The notes beneath the pieces are model-generated. The model saw only the letters and a list, made by a program, of their open reading frames with translations, did no database searches and had not been told where the DNA came from. The translations under genes and the position numbers were made by a program. DNA of 64,000 bases from Desulfobulbaceae bacterium BRH_c16a (GTDB lineage: Bacteria > Desulfobacterota > Desulfobulbia > Desulfobulbales > Desulfocapsaceae): the NCBI GenBank assembly GCA_000961725.1, contig LADS01000003.1, positions 1-64,000 on the forward strand. The letters are read 5' to 3'. How positions within the stretch are numbered: position 1 is the first letter of the stretch; each line of letters begins with the position of its first letter. Positions 28,815-38,237 of the stretch are shown in pieces.

Positions 28815-29723
28815 ATGGAATGGCTTAACTATCATCATTTGTTTTACTTCTGGACTGTCATGCGAGAAGGGAGCATCACCGCAGCCTGCAGCAAGCTCAA
28901 CCTGGCACAATCAACTGTGAGCGCCCAGTTATCGAAATTCGAGGAAGTTCTGGGAATAAAACTTTTCATGCGTGTCGGTCGGGATCTCAAACCTACCGAT
29001 GCCGGACATCATGTTTACCGCTATGCGGACGAGATCTTTTCCTTAGGCAGTGAATTGATCGACTCTCTGCGGGGTCGGCCGGCAGTCGGACCCATCTCGC
29101 TGAAAGTAGGTCTGGTCGATGTGATTCCGAAACTTATAGCGCGCAAGCTTCTTGCGCCGGCAAGAAAAATACCCGAACAGGTCCGGCTGATTTGTCACGA
29201 AGGAAAAGAAGAGCAACTGCTTGCCGAACTGGCTCTGCACAATCTTGATGTGGTTCTGACCGATGCTCCGCTTCGTTCGAACTTAAGTATCAAGGCATAC
29301 AATCATCTTCTCGGTGAATGCGGTGTTTCTTTTCTGGGAGTGGAACGGCTCGCCCAACCGCTTCGGCACATTTTCCCCTATTCTCTTCATGGTGCCCCGA
29401 TGCTGCTGCCGATGGCTAAGAGTTCATTTCGTGGAAAGCTCGATCAGTGGTTTGACAGAATTGGAATTCACCCCGTAATAATTGGTGAGTTTGACGACAA
29501 TGCCCTGCTGAAGGTTTTTGGCCAAGCAGGTGATGGCATCTTTGCCGCACCGACGGTTATCGAAAAAGAAGTTGAACTGCAGTATCAGGTCCAGGCTATA
29601 GGCCGTACCGATAAAATCAGGCAGAAATTCTATGCTATCTCGGTGGAAAGGATAATCAGACATCCCGCGGTGGTGGCTATTTCCCAGGCTGCCCAGGAAA
29701 AGCTCTTTTTTGAATCACAATAA
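28815..29723 (+). CDS. nhaR: LysR-family regulator, NhaR-type
   Basis: MEWLNYHHLFYFWTVMREGSITAACSKLNLAQSTVSAQLSKFEEVLG; divergent from nhaD. Confidence 0.85.
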   Translation: MEWLNYHHLFYFWTVMREGSITAACSKLNLAQSTVSAQLSKFEEVLGIKLFMRVGRDLKPTDAGHHVYRYADEIFSLGSELIDSLRGRPAVGPISLKVGLVDVIPKLIARKLLAPARKIPEQVRLICHEGKEEQLLAELALHNLDVVLTDAPLRSNLSIKAYNHLLGECGVSFLGVERLAQPLRHIFPYSLHGAPMLLPMAKSSFRGKLDQWFDRIGIHPVIIGEFDDNALLKVFGQAGDGIFAAPTVIEKEVELQYQVQAIGRTDKIRQKFYAISVERIIRHPAVVAISQAAQEKLFFESQ

Positions 29724-30151
29724 CGTCGAGAGGGTGGCCGGCCGGGCAGAGGAAATGATAGGGAAATTCAACGAAACATATACAAGATGAATGCAGATAT
29801 CTTGATCAGCCGCTCGATCCGATCGAACGCAGCCGGCTAGGTCGAGAACCTAGCCGCTTCAGGTAAATTCCCGGGTTATTTTTCAGTTCCCAACCGATTG
29901 TTCCGCTAAATCCAATACACTATCCTACAGTCGGCATTTCAGAAGTCGACCAGAGTTTGTTTTTTCTTTCGGCAATCCATTTTCTCCCCTTCTCATGGTC
30001 GAGGATATGCCGGTGGGCCACTTTTTCCGGCTCCCACCCACAGCCCTTACAGAGGAAGGCATCTGCCATCGCTCCTTGCTCAGGATAATGAGACGGCGCA
30101 AAATGGACGATGCTTTCCACAACTTCATAACCCTTAAAGAGAAGGAGCAGT

Positions 30152-30754
30152 ATGATGTCAAAGGAACATACTTTTGTATCCCCGGGACCGGCAGGTCTCG
30201 GAGCGCTGGCGGTTGCCTGTTTTGGCTTTGGTGCGGTATTTTCCGGCAAGGTCGGTCTCGGAGGTCTCCCCCTTCTTGCCGCCTGGCTGGTTGGCGGCGG
30301 GATCGTCCAGTATACCGTGGCGGTGATGGAGCTGAAGGATCACAACATGACCGGCGGCAATGTCTTTCTCTTTTTCAGCGCCTTCTTCATGTTCGGAGCG
30401 GCACTTTCGGTTTTCGCCAAGTACCTCATGCTGTCGGGAATGATCGGCACGGTAAAGCCCGAATCGATGGTCGAAGGCTTCTGCTGGATGGCCGGCGCCG
30501 CCTTTCTCACCGCCGTGACCCCTTCCTACCTGAAAAGCCCGATCCCCCTGTTTCTGATCGTTCTGCTCCTTGACGTCGTCCTGTGGATGATCGTCGGGCT
30601 GGATATGGGCACCTTCGGCGCCGGGATTAAACCGACAATCGGCTACCTCCTCTACGCTGCCGGGTGGATTGCCATCTACCTGGTTGCGGCAATCGTCAAC
30701 AACAACATCTTTGGCCGGGTGGTACTGCCGACATTCGGGGCTTTGATTAAATAG
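30152..30754 (+). CDS. acetate uptake transporter (AceTr/GPR1-FUN34-YaaH family)
   Basis: GPAGLGALAVACFGFGAVFSGKVG ... GGGIVQYTVAVMELKDHNMTGGNVFLFFSAFFMFGAA. Confidence 0.87.
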   Translation: MMSKEHTFVSPGPAGLGALAVACFGFGAVFSGKVGLGGLPLLAAWLVGGGIVQYTVAVMELKDHNMTGGNVFLFFSAFFMFGAALSVFAKYLMLSGMIGTVKPESMVEGFCWMAGAAFLTAVTPSYLKSPIPLFLIVLLLDVVLWMIVGLDMGTFGAGIKPTIGYLLYAAGWIAIYLVAAIVNNNIFGRVVLPTFGALIK

Positions 30755-30810
30755 CCCTCGGGGTTGATTACCTTGTTTGTCAGATATACAACATCATTAT
30801 GGAGGATGCG

Positions 30811-32421
30811 ATGAAGGTACCCGATGTATGTCACGACGTCTTGAGTCCGGTCAAGTTTCTCTCACGGAGTGCGGCAGTCTATCCGGAGAAGGTGGCCGTC
30901 GTTCACGGTGAAAAACGATTTTCCTACCGCGAGTTTCAAGAGCGAGTCAACCGGCTGGCGAACGGCTTGAAAGCAATGGGCATTGTCAAAGGCGATAAAG
31001 TAGCATTTCTCTGCCCGAACATCCCGCCGATGCTTGAGGCACATTATGCAGTGCCGATGATCGGGGCGGTCCTGGTCAGCATCAATGTCCGTCTTGCACC
31101 CGGCGAAATCTCCTACATCATCAATCATTCCGATTCAAAAGCGGTATTCGTCGATACTCAGCTGGCAAGCTCGATCCTGCCCGTTCTCAGCGAACTGGAA
31201 GAGGTCAGGTTCTTTGTCAATATCTGCGATGCGACCGATGATCTCCCTCTTCCCGGCCGGGAGTATGAGTCTTTCCTGGCGGAGGGCTCACCTTCGTCCC
31301 CGGCGATAGAAGTCGACGATGAGTACCAGCTGGCGACGATCAACTATACCAGCGGCACCACCGGCCGGCCCAAGGGCGTCATGTATCATCACCGCGGCGC
31401 GTATCTCAACGCCCTCGGCGAGATCCAGGAAGCGGCGATGACCAGCGACGCCGTCTATCTCTGGACCCTGCCGATGTTTCACTGCAACGGCTGGTGTTTC
31501 ACCTGGGCGGTCACCGCCGTCGGCGGCACCCACGTATGCCTGCGACAGGTCGAAGCCGGGACGATCTTCCGGTTGATCATGGCGGAAAAGGTCTCCCATC
31601 TGTGTGCCGCCCCGACCATTCTCATCATGATGGTCTCCTATCCGGAGGCAAAACATCTGCAGCTGCATCGTCCTTTAACCATCCTCACCGCAGGCGCACC
31701 GCCGTCACCGACGGTGATCGAGCAGATCGAGGGTCTCGGCGCCACCATCATCCATGTCTACGGCCTGACCGAGGTCTACGGTCCGCACAGTGTCTGCGCC
31801 AGGCAAGGATCCTGGGACAGCCTGGGCCGCGAGGAGCTGGCCAGGATAAAATCACGGCAGGGGGTGGCCTATGTCACGGCCCTGTATATGGATGTCATGG
31901 ACATGGTGACCATGGAGCCCGTGCCTCGGGACGGCAAGACCATGGGCGAGATCGTCATGCGCGGCAATAACGTGATGCTGGGGTACTATAAAGACCAGAA
32001 GGCTACCGACGATGCCTTCCGGGGCGGCTGGTTCCACAGCGGCGATCTGGCGGTGATCCATCCCGACGGCTACGTGCAGATCATGGATCGCGGCAAGGAT
32101 ATCATCATCAGCGGCGGCGAGAACATCTCGTCGATCGAGCTGGAAAACGTCATCTACCGGCATCCCATGGTGCAGGAAGTGGCCGTCGTCTCCTCGCCCG
32201 ACCCGAAATGGGGGGAAGTTCCCAAGGCCTTCGTCACTCCCAAACCCGGCACGAATCCGACTGCTGAGGAAATCATCGACTTCTGCAAGGCCAATCTCGC
32301 CCGGTTCAAAGCCCCCAAGGAGGTCGTTTTCTGTGATTTACCGAAAACCGCCACCGGCAAGATTACCAAGTTCACGCTCCGGGACCGCGAATGGCAGGGC
32401 CGTGAGCGTAAGGTGAACTGA
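30811..32421 (+). CDS. AMP-dependent acyl-CoA synthetase/ligase
   Basis: INYTSGTTGRPKGVMYHHRG; YGLTEVYGP; GWFHSGDLAVIHPDGYVQIMDRGKDIIISGGENISSIE. Confidence 0.92.
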   Translation: MKVPDVCHDVLSPVKFLSRSAAVYPEKVAVVHGEKRFSYREFQERVNRLANGLKAMGIVKGDKVAFLCPNIPPMLEAHYAVPMIGAVLVSINVRLAPGEISYIINHSDSKAVFVDTQLASSILPVLSELEEVRFFVNICDATDDLPLPGREYESFLAEGSPSSPAIEVDDEYQLATINYTSGTTGRPKGVMYHHRGAYLNALGEIQEAAMTSDAVYLWTLPMFHCNGWCFTWAVTAVGGTHVCLRQVEAGTIFRLIMAEKVSHLCAAPTILIMMVSYPEAKHLQLHRPLTILTAGAPPSPTVIEQIEGLGATIIHVYGLTEVYGPHSVCARQGSWDSLGREELARIKSRQGVAYVTALYMDVMDMVTMEPVPRDGKTMGEIVMRGNNVMLGYYKDQKATDDAFRGGWFHSGDLAVIHPDGYVQIMDRGKDIIISGGENISSIELENVIYRHPMVQEVAVVSSPDPKWGEVPKAFVTPKPGTNPTAEEIIDFCKANLARFKAPKEVVFCDLPKTATGKITKFTLRDREWQGRERKVN

Positions 32422-32432
32422 GACGGACAAAA

Positions 32433-32489
32433 AAGATCCGGCTCTGCCCATGGGAGAGGCAGCGCCTTGCCGGTCGCGAGCCGGATCTT
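32433..32489. terminator. long-stem hairpin between convergent genes
   Basis: AAGATCCGGCTC ... GAGCCGGATCTT, 12-bp perfect stem. Confidence 0.6.
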
Positions 32490-32536
32490 GAAAAAATTGT
32501 TGAACAGCCGGGAGGTGTTTAAAAAAAGCAATCAGT

Positions 32537-34123
32537 TCAATCGGGAAAATCCGCTTTCAGAAACAACTTTCTGGTCATCCCTTTAAGTTCGAGGAATAAC
32601 TGATCAAGAGCAATGGTACTTGAATCTTCCTCTTGTAAAACTTTGCGATTCTGCACATCAATCAGAAAAACCTTGAAGTCCGGATTCTGAAAATCCGTCC
32701 CCCATCCGTTGACAAGACCTTGTCCTTCCCAGAAACTGAAAAAGTAGAGCACGACAAAATCGACCCCCCGCTGCCTTGCCTGATCAACTATCCCGTCCAT
32801 GTTCGGGTTATACTTATTCCAGGCTAATCCCCGCAAACCCTCGTCTTTCAGCAGGTTGGTGAGCTGAAATTGCCTGCGTCTATCGATACCCTCAAGGACC
32901 TCCTCCACGACATCGGGTACTCTCCCGTTCAGAAGTCCTGCAATGACATCGGCTTCCATGTGAAAGGCTGAAGGGAAAACAGCGACATGATTTCTCGGAG
33001 GAGCCTGCATCGCCGGTTGGTTTGCTGCAGGTCTTGTGTCTTCTCCCGATGATTGGCCGTGTGCAGTGGTTTTCTCAACTGCAGGAGCAGGCTCCGCGGC
33101 TGTTCCGTTAGTTTTCGGCTCCCTGGGAGACTGGGGCGGGGTAGCGCTCTGAGTGATCAAAGCCGGTGCAGGGGTGGAAGCCGGCTTTGCTTCTTGAGCA
33201 TTGGCAGGAGGACGCTCGGCGGCAAGAGCTTTTTTTGTCTGCCCCTTGAGGATGCGCGCCGGGGGTGTGGCAGTTTGAGTGGCCGGAGCGGAAGCCTGCT
33301 GCACGGCAGAGATTTTATGCTGCGATTGAGACACACTTTTATCTGAATTTTGTTGAACGCTTTTAACAAGATGACCGTATTCGATGCCTTCTTTTTCTTC
33401 ATGAAGAATGTCGCCGGTGGCGACTTTCTTGCTCACCTTGGTGATTCGAATCCGACCGGTGATAATCTGCTCCACATCAAGGACTTCACCGGTTTTCGGG
33501 TGCTTGATAACCTCTCCTTCTTTGTAGACGACGAAATCAGTGCCGGAGACCAGTCCGGCCATCGAACCAAGATCGATTGTTGCGGTTTTTTTATCCTTTT
33601 TCACGATGTATCCGGTGAGAGGAAAGTTTTGCATAATCTTGGCGGTGAGCTGTTTCACTAATTCATGATAATCTTTGTCGCTGTTGCTGCTGATACTTTC
33701 AGCAGCAATTATCGATCCGCTCTGGACGCTTATTATCCGAGCGTTGATATCCATGGTGTTCCTGACTTTGAGTATCGAACCAGTGATAATGACATCGACT
33801 CCGAGAAGTTTGCCCAATTGGCTGGCGGTGCTTTCATCGACCAGGCCGGTAGTGGAAAGGTTTTGTTCTGCAATTATTTTTTGCAGCATGGCCCGTTCGA
33901 CAACATCATAACGGCCACTTTGGACGATGCTGGTAATGAACCATTCGGACAAAATTGCCCCGATGCCTTCGGGTTCCATTTTTTCCCCAATCATCACAAA
34001 ATCAAGTACGGCAATTTTGGTGCGCTGAAATTCGGCCAGAACTGGAGTCGCAAAGACACAGACCATGACACACAACCCCGCAATAATCTGAACAGCCCGA
34101 TTGATGCTTACTTTTGATTTCAT
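32537..34123 (-). CDS. CsgG-family exported protein with low-complexity linker
   Basis: Signal peptide; TKIAVLDFVMIGEKMEPEGIGAILSEWFITSIVQSGRYDVVERAMLQKIIAEQ...GVDVIITGSI (CsgG-like); Ala/Pro/Thr-rich linker. Confidence 0.75.
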   Translation of the reverse strand: MKSKVSINRAVQIIAGLCVMVCVFATPVLAEFQRTKIAVLDFVMIGEKMEPEGIGAILSEWFITSIVQSGRYDVVERAMLQKIIAEQNLSTTGLVDESTASQLGKLLGVDVIITGSILKVRNTMDINARIISVQSGSIIAAESISSNSDKDYHELVKQLTAKIMQNFPLTGYIVKKDKKTATIDLGSMAGLVSGTDFVVYKEGEVIKHPKTGEVLDVEQIITGRIRITKVSKKVATGDILHEEKEGIEYGHLVKSVQQNSDKSVSQSQHKISAVQQASAPATQTATPPARILKGQTKKALAAERPPANAQEAKPASTPAPALITQSATPPQSPREPKTNGTAAEPAPAVEKTTAHGQSSGEDTRPAANQPAMQAPPRNHVAVFPSAFHMEADVIAGLLNGRVPDVVEEVLEGIDRRRQFQLTNLLKDEGLRGLAWNKYNPNMDGIVDQARQRGVDFVVLYFFSFWEGQGLVNGWGTDFQNPDFKVFLIDVQNRKVLQEEDSSTIALDQLFLELKGMTRKLFLKADFPD

Positions 34124-34599
34124 AGTTTATCCAAAGAAAAGGTGAATTAAGTGATGCGTATTATACCAGGTTTCAGGCGCATCCACTTAGGGTGATATGT
34201 ACTTGCTTTCTTCGAACTTCATAATAAAGAGCCCGATCTCCGATTTTTTCCAAGCTAACTTTTTCTGACGATTCCCGCAATTTTTTGTTCCGGACGTCTA
34301 ATGCCGATATTCAGGTCATTATACATCTTCCAGCATCCTTTTTACCAAGAGTGAATCCGGAAGACTCATTTTTCGGAGCAGTTTCAAACGAGAAAGGAAT
34401 CCCTGTGAATGATCTTTGTGATGCTGAAAATCTGAAAACTTAACTGGTGAGGAGGGAAGGGATAGGCTATCCTTGAAAGGGCGTGGTAATAAGCAGAATA
34501 AAATGTCAAGAGCGAGTAATTTTTCAGCCATGACCTGTTTCGGAAGCGCGCTGGTGCGCAGTCATTCGGCGCAACGGCTGAATGTGCACCGGGGGATAC

Positions 34600-35682
34600 G
34601 TGAAGATTGGAGCCTACTATTATCCGGGCTGGCATGCCTGCCCGGTCCGTGATGCCGCCTTTCCCGCAGGATGGAGCGAATGGGATCTGCTTGAGGGGGT
34701 GACGCCGCGGTTCGCCCTGCATCGTCAGCCGCTTCGTCCTCTATGGGGCCGGGAGGACGAGTCGATGCCTTCGGTATTTGCGGGAAAGATTGCCGCAGCC
34801 CGGCAGCATGGGATCGATTTTTTCACCTTCGCCTTCTATTGGTCGCGCGGCAAGCAGTTGCTGCAGGGCGCTTTGGAAAGGGGTTTCCTGCCGGCGGTGC
34901 AGGGGTCGCCGTTTCGTTTTGCCCTCATGTGGGCCAACCGCATGCCCCGCAAGGTGATGCCGGTGAAAGATCCGCAGGCGGCACTGATCGATCCGCAACG
35001 CCTGGTATATACCGATCCCGAGGATTTCCTCGAGTTCATACAACACGTGGGCGAACACTATTTTGTCCACCCCTGTTACCTTCGCATAGATGATGCGGCC
35101 TATCTCAGTATCTTCGATACCACGTTTTTCCTGCGGCAGCTGGGTCACGAACGCGTCCGTCAGGCCATCGCCGATGCCCGCGCATGGCTTGCGGCCAACA
35201 GCCTCGGCCCGCTTCATCTCGCCGCCATCGACCCCGTTCCCCAGGATCGACCCTTGCTCCGGTCCCTGGGGTTCGACAGTGTGACCCACTATGTCCTTCT
35301 GCCGGAATGGAAAGGCGACTGGCTGCAGGATTACGCCACGGCGGCGGCACTGAGAGCCGAGCAGTGGCGTTCGTATGCGCGGGAGAGCGGCCTGCCCTAT
35401 TGTCCTTCGGTATCGCCGGGCTGGGATGCCACGCCGAGGTCGACCGAATTCGGTCGCGAAAAACCGAGGCAATATCCATGGTGGCCCATTGTCACGGGCG
35501 GTACACCCGATTTATTTCGCAACACCCTGAGGCAGGCCCTGAAATACGCCTGCAGCCACTCCTCTCCCTGTTGCCATATAGCCTCGTGGAACGAGTGGAC
35601 GGAAGGGCATTATCTCGAACCCGACAGCAAATTCGGTTACGCCTGGCTTGAAGCCGTTCGGGAGGCACGACATGGATTGTGA
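34600..35682 (+). CDS. glycoside hydrolase family 99-like / WbsX-type protein
   Basis: VKIGAYYYPGWHACPVRD...GWSEWDLL ... FFTFAFYWSRGKQLL ... SWNEWTEGHYLEPDSKFGYAWLEAV. GTG start with upstream GGGGGAT. Confidence 0.83.
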   Translation: MKIGAYYYPGWHACPVRDAAFPAGWSEWDLLEGVTPRFALHRQPLRPLWGREDESMPSVFAGKIAAARQHGIDFFTFAFYWSRGKQLLQGALERGFLPAVQGSPFRFALMWANRMPRKVMPVKDPQAALIDPQRLVYTDPEDFLEFIQHVGEHYFVHPCYLRIDDAAYLSIFDTTFFLRQLGHERVRQAIADARAWLAANSLGPLHLAAIDPVPQDRPLLRSLGFDSVTHYVLLPEWKGDWLQDYATAAALRAEQWRSYARESGLPYCPSVSPGWDATPRSTEFGREKPRQYPWWPIVTGGTPDLFRNTLRQALKYACSHSSPCCHIASWNEWTEGHYLEPDSKFGYAWLEAVREARHGL

Positions 35683-36559
35683 GTGGACTTTTCTCAGTGT
35701 CGATGTGGAGCTGACCAATTATTGCGCCGAGAACTGCGCAATGTGTCCGCGGGACAGCCTGCAGCGTCCCCAGGGTTATATGTCCGAGGAGGTTTTTTCC
35801 CGGGTTCTCGAGGTCCTGGAGCAATTCCGCAGCCGGGTTACCTTCTCCGGTTTCGGCAATCCGACACTCCATCCTTGCTGGGCGGATTGCCTGAGAAGGG
35901 TGCGCGCCGCCGGGCTCCCAGCCGGCCTGGTGCTGCATCCTTCAGCCCTCACGCCCGAGAACCTGCAAGTATTGGCGGAGCATCCGCCTTCCCATCTGGA
36001 AATCTCTTTTCCGAATGTCGATCCCGCCCTTTTTGCCAGACTTTGCCCGCGGGCGGATTTTGATGAAGCCATCCGAAGAATTCTGCAACTGCGTCACGCA
36101 AACATCGCCCCGATGGTCTGCGTGGGCCTGCAGACCGCGGACTCCACCCAGTCGGCTAAACAGTACCGCAATTTCTGGAAGCCGCATGGAATTCGGACGC
36201 GGGTTTTTTCCTGCCATTCCCGCGGCGGAAATCTCCAGGACCGGTCGCTCATCCAGGCGGCGCCGACCGTATCGGGTTCCTGCGGGCTTCTTGCCCTGCA
36301 TGCCTTTGTTGCCTGGAACGGCGACCTGCTGGCCTGCTGCCACGACCTTACCGGCGAAACCCGCATAGGTAACCTTTGCGAGCACGATCCCCTGGATCTT
36401 GCCCGGCAAAAAGCCCTCTTTGCCGCAGACGGACCGCCCTGGAAACTGTGCCGAGGCTGCGATGAGTTTCGCAAAGGCTGGCCTCTGCCGGTCGGCGAGT
36501 GTCCGAAAGATCCCGCCCTTCGTGCCGATCAGTTGCGACGAACGACGCGTTGCCGATAA
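35672..36559 (+). CDS. radical SAM/SPASM-like protein
   Basis: VELTNYCAENCAMCPRD (CxxxCxxC) ... Cys-rich C-terminus CGLLALHAFVAWNGDLLACCHD ... CRGCDEF; 11-nt overlap with upstream gene. Confidence 0.87.
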   Translation: MDCEWTFLSVDVELTNYCAENCAMCPRDSLQRPQGYMSEEVFSRVLEVLEQFRSRVTFSGFGNPTLHPCWADCLRRVRAAGLPAGLVLHPSALTPENLQVLAEHPPSHLEISFPNVDPALFARLCPRADFDEAIRRILQLRHANIAPMVCVGLQTADSTQSAKQYRNFWKPHGIRTRVFSCHSRGGNLQDRSLIQAAPTVSGSCGLLALHAFVAWNGDLLACCHDLTGETRIGNLCEHDPLDLARQKALFAADGPPWKLCRGCDEFRKGWPLPVGECPKDPALRADQLRRTTRCR

Positions 36560-36595
36560 AATTCAAAACCGCTCTTGCAGCCGGACAGTCGACTC

Positions 36596-37070
36596 TTAGT
36601 ACCTTACAGATTGGTTTCTTGTTTTTTACAAGAAATCAATCTGACTAAAGGTACTTATCCCCTCTGTTGTGGGAGGGGATCACAGCCCTTGGGTTGCGGG
36701 CGTTAGCCCGCTTTAGTACCTTACAGATTGGTTTCTTGTTTTTTTACAAGAAATCAATCTGACTAAAGGTACTTATCCCCTCTGTTGTGGGAGGGGATCA
36801 CAGCCCTTGGGTTGCGGGCGTTAGCCCGCTTTAGTACCTTACAGATTGGTTTCTTGTTTTTTTACAAGAAATCAATCTGACTAAAGGTACTTATCCCCTC
36901 TGTTGTGGGAGGGGATCACAGCCCTTGGGTTGCGGGCGTTAGCCCGCTTTAGTACCTTACAGATTGGTTTCTTGTTTTTTTACAAGAAATCAATCTGACT
37001 AAAGGTACTTATCCCCTCTGTTGTGGGAGGGGATCACAGCCCTTGGGTTGCGGGCGTTAGCCCGCTTTAG
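36596..37070. repeat. four near-identical ~118-bp tandem repeats, each with three inverted repeats
   Basis: Units start at 36596, 36713, 36831 and 36949. Unit: TTAGTACCTTACAGATTGGTTTCTTGTTTTTTTACAAGAAATCAATCTGACTAAAGGTACTTATCCCCTCTGTTGTGGGAGGGGATCACAGCCCTTGGGTTGCGGGCGTTAGCCCGCT. Unit 1 is one T shorter. Confidence 0.97.
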
Positions 37071-37304
37071 GTATAATTGAGGATACTCCACCACAAAAAG
37101 GTGCCTACTTTCCTTTTCTTCCATACAGGTGTAAAAGGCACATGATTCATGGAGAGCGGATTGGGCGATTCGTTTTTGGGGGCAGTTTCCATCGATTGTA
37201 CAACCCGTGTATTGAAAGAAAGAGTCGGCAAGCACAAGCAGGCAGGAAAATGTCCGCTTACAATGAGAGCAGCATTTAATAATGCCATTCAAGGGAGGAA
37301 AAGA

Positions 37305-37883
37305 ATGAAGAAGATCATATGCATCCATGGCGGCCCCCGGAAAAACGGCAACACCCGAGCGGTAACCGCCCTGGCCATGGACGCCGCCCGCAGGCAGCAG
37401 GCCGAAATCGTCGACATCGACGCCACCACCTTGGATTTCAAGGTACCGGGCTGCCTCGGCTGTCACAAATGCCAGAAATCTGAGGAATTTCTCTGTTCGC
37501 TGGGCGATCAGGTGGCCCAGACGGTCGCGACCCTGCCCGCCTACGATGTAATCGTGCTGTCGACCCCGCTCTACTGGTGGAGCTATGCCGCCCAGCTGAA
37601 GATCTTCATCGACCGTATGTATTCCCTCTGCAAGTTCGGCGAAGACGGGAAGTACCGCATGGCGCTTGCCGGCAGGAAGCTGGCCCTGATCGCCACCGCT
37701 GGCGGACCGATGGAAAACAATCTCGAGCTGCTGGAGATGCAGTGGAGAATCCCCGCCGAAATGATGGGCTGCTCCTTCGAGTCCTGCCTTTTTCCCAATG
37801 TCACCGCAGCCCCGGGCACACTGGTGGACGATCGCGCGATTGCGGCGAAAGCCCGCGAGTTCGGCAAGATGCTTGCCTGCTGA
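37305..37883 (+). CDS. NAD(P)H-dependent FMN reductase/flavodoxin-fold protein
   Basis: MKKIICIHGGPRKNGNTRAVTALAMDAA ... CLGCHKCQ ... YDVIVLSTPLYWWSYAAQLKIFIDRMYSL. Confidence 0.88.
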   Translation: MKKIICIHGGPRKNGNTRAVTALAMDAARRQQAEIVDIDATTLDFKVPGCLGCHKCQKSEEFLCSLGDQVAQTVATLPAYDVIVLSTPLYWWSYAAQLKIFIDRMYSLCKFGEDGKYRMALAGRKLALIATAGGPMENNLELLEMQWRIPAEMMGCSFESCLFPNVTAAPGTLVDDRAIAAKAREFGKMLAC

Positions 37884-38237
37884 AAGGGGTCGTAAAAAGG
37901 GTCCGAGTGTGAAAGCGTGAATATGGCACGAAAGTGCCTCTTTGAACGTATCTGCGTCCCCAACGCCTGCATCATTCTGCTTATGTTTCCCTCCAGATGG
38001 AGGAGCAGCCTATCTCTCAACAGGTGTTGCATGACGCATTCGGACATACTATAGTAACAACATAACCCAACGAACCGACGCAATGCCCGGCACATAACCT
38101 GTCCAGTTACACCCACAAGGCTTCCCGCCCCACAACAGCCCCTTGGCATTGCATGAGCGGCAGAGCTTCCGACCTCTGCCAACGTTGGCATTCTTCCGGG
38201 TCGGCGAGTCCGACCCCCTCATGACTTGGAGGGAATC

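Noticed and set aside
29834-29856. 9-bp perfect hairpin CGGCTAGGT-CGAGA-ACCTAGCCG after nhaR
   Set aside because: Probably part of nhaR 3' termination; no T-tract and nothing else distinctive.
29920-30249. 109-aa minus ORF (..MADAFLCKGCGWEPEKVAHRHILDHEKGRKW..)
   Set aside because: Somewhat protein-like, but it overlaps the 5' end and RBS of the acetate transporter and lacks a plausible start; not supportable without a homology search.
36596-37070. CRISPR array
   Set aside because: The whole 118-bp unit is repeated with no variable spacers, and no cas genes are present.
36596-37070. Integron attC cassette array
   Set aside because: Has a GTTAGCC string but no matching RYYYAAC/GTTRRRY pair, no cassette ORFs between repeats and no integrase.
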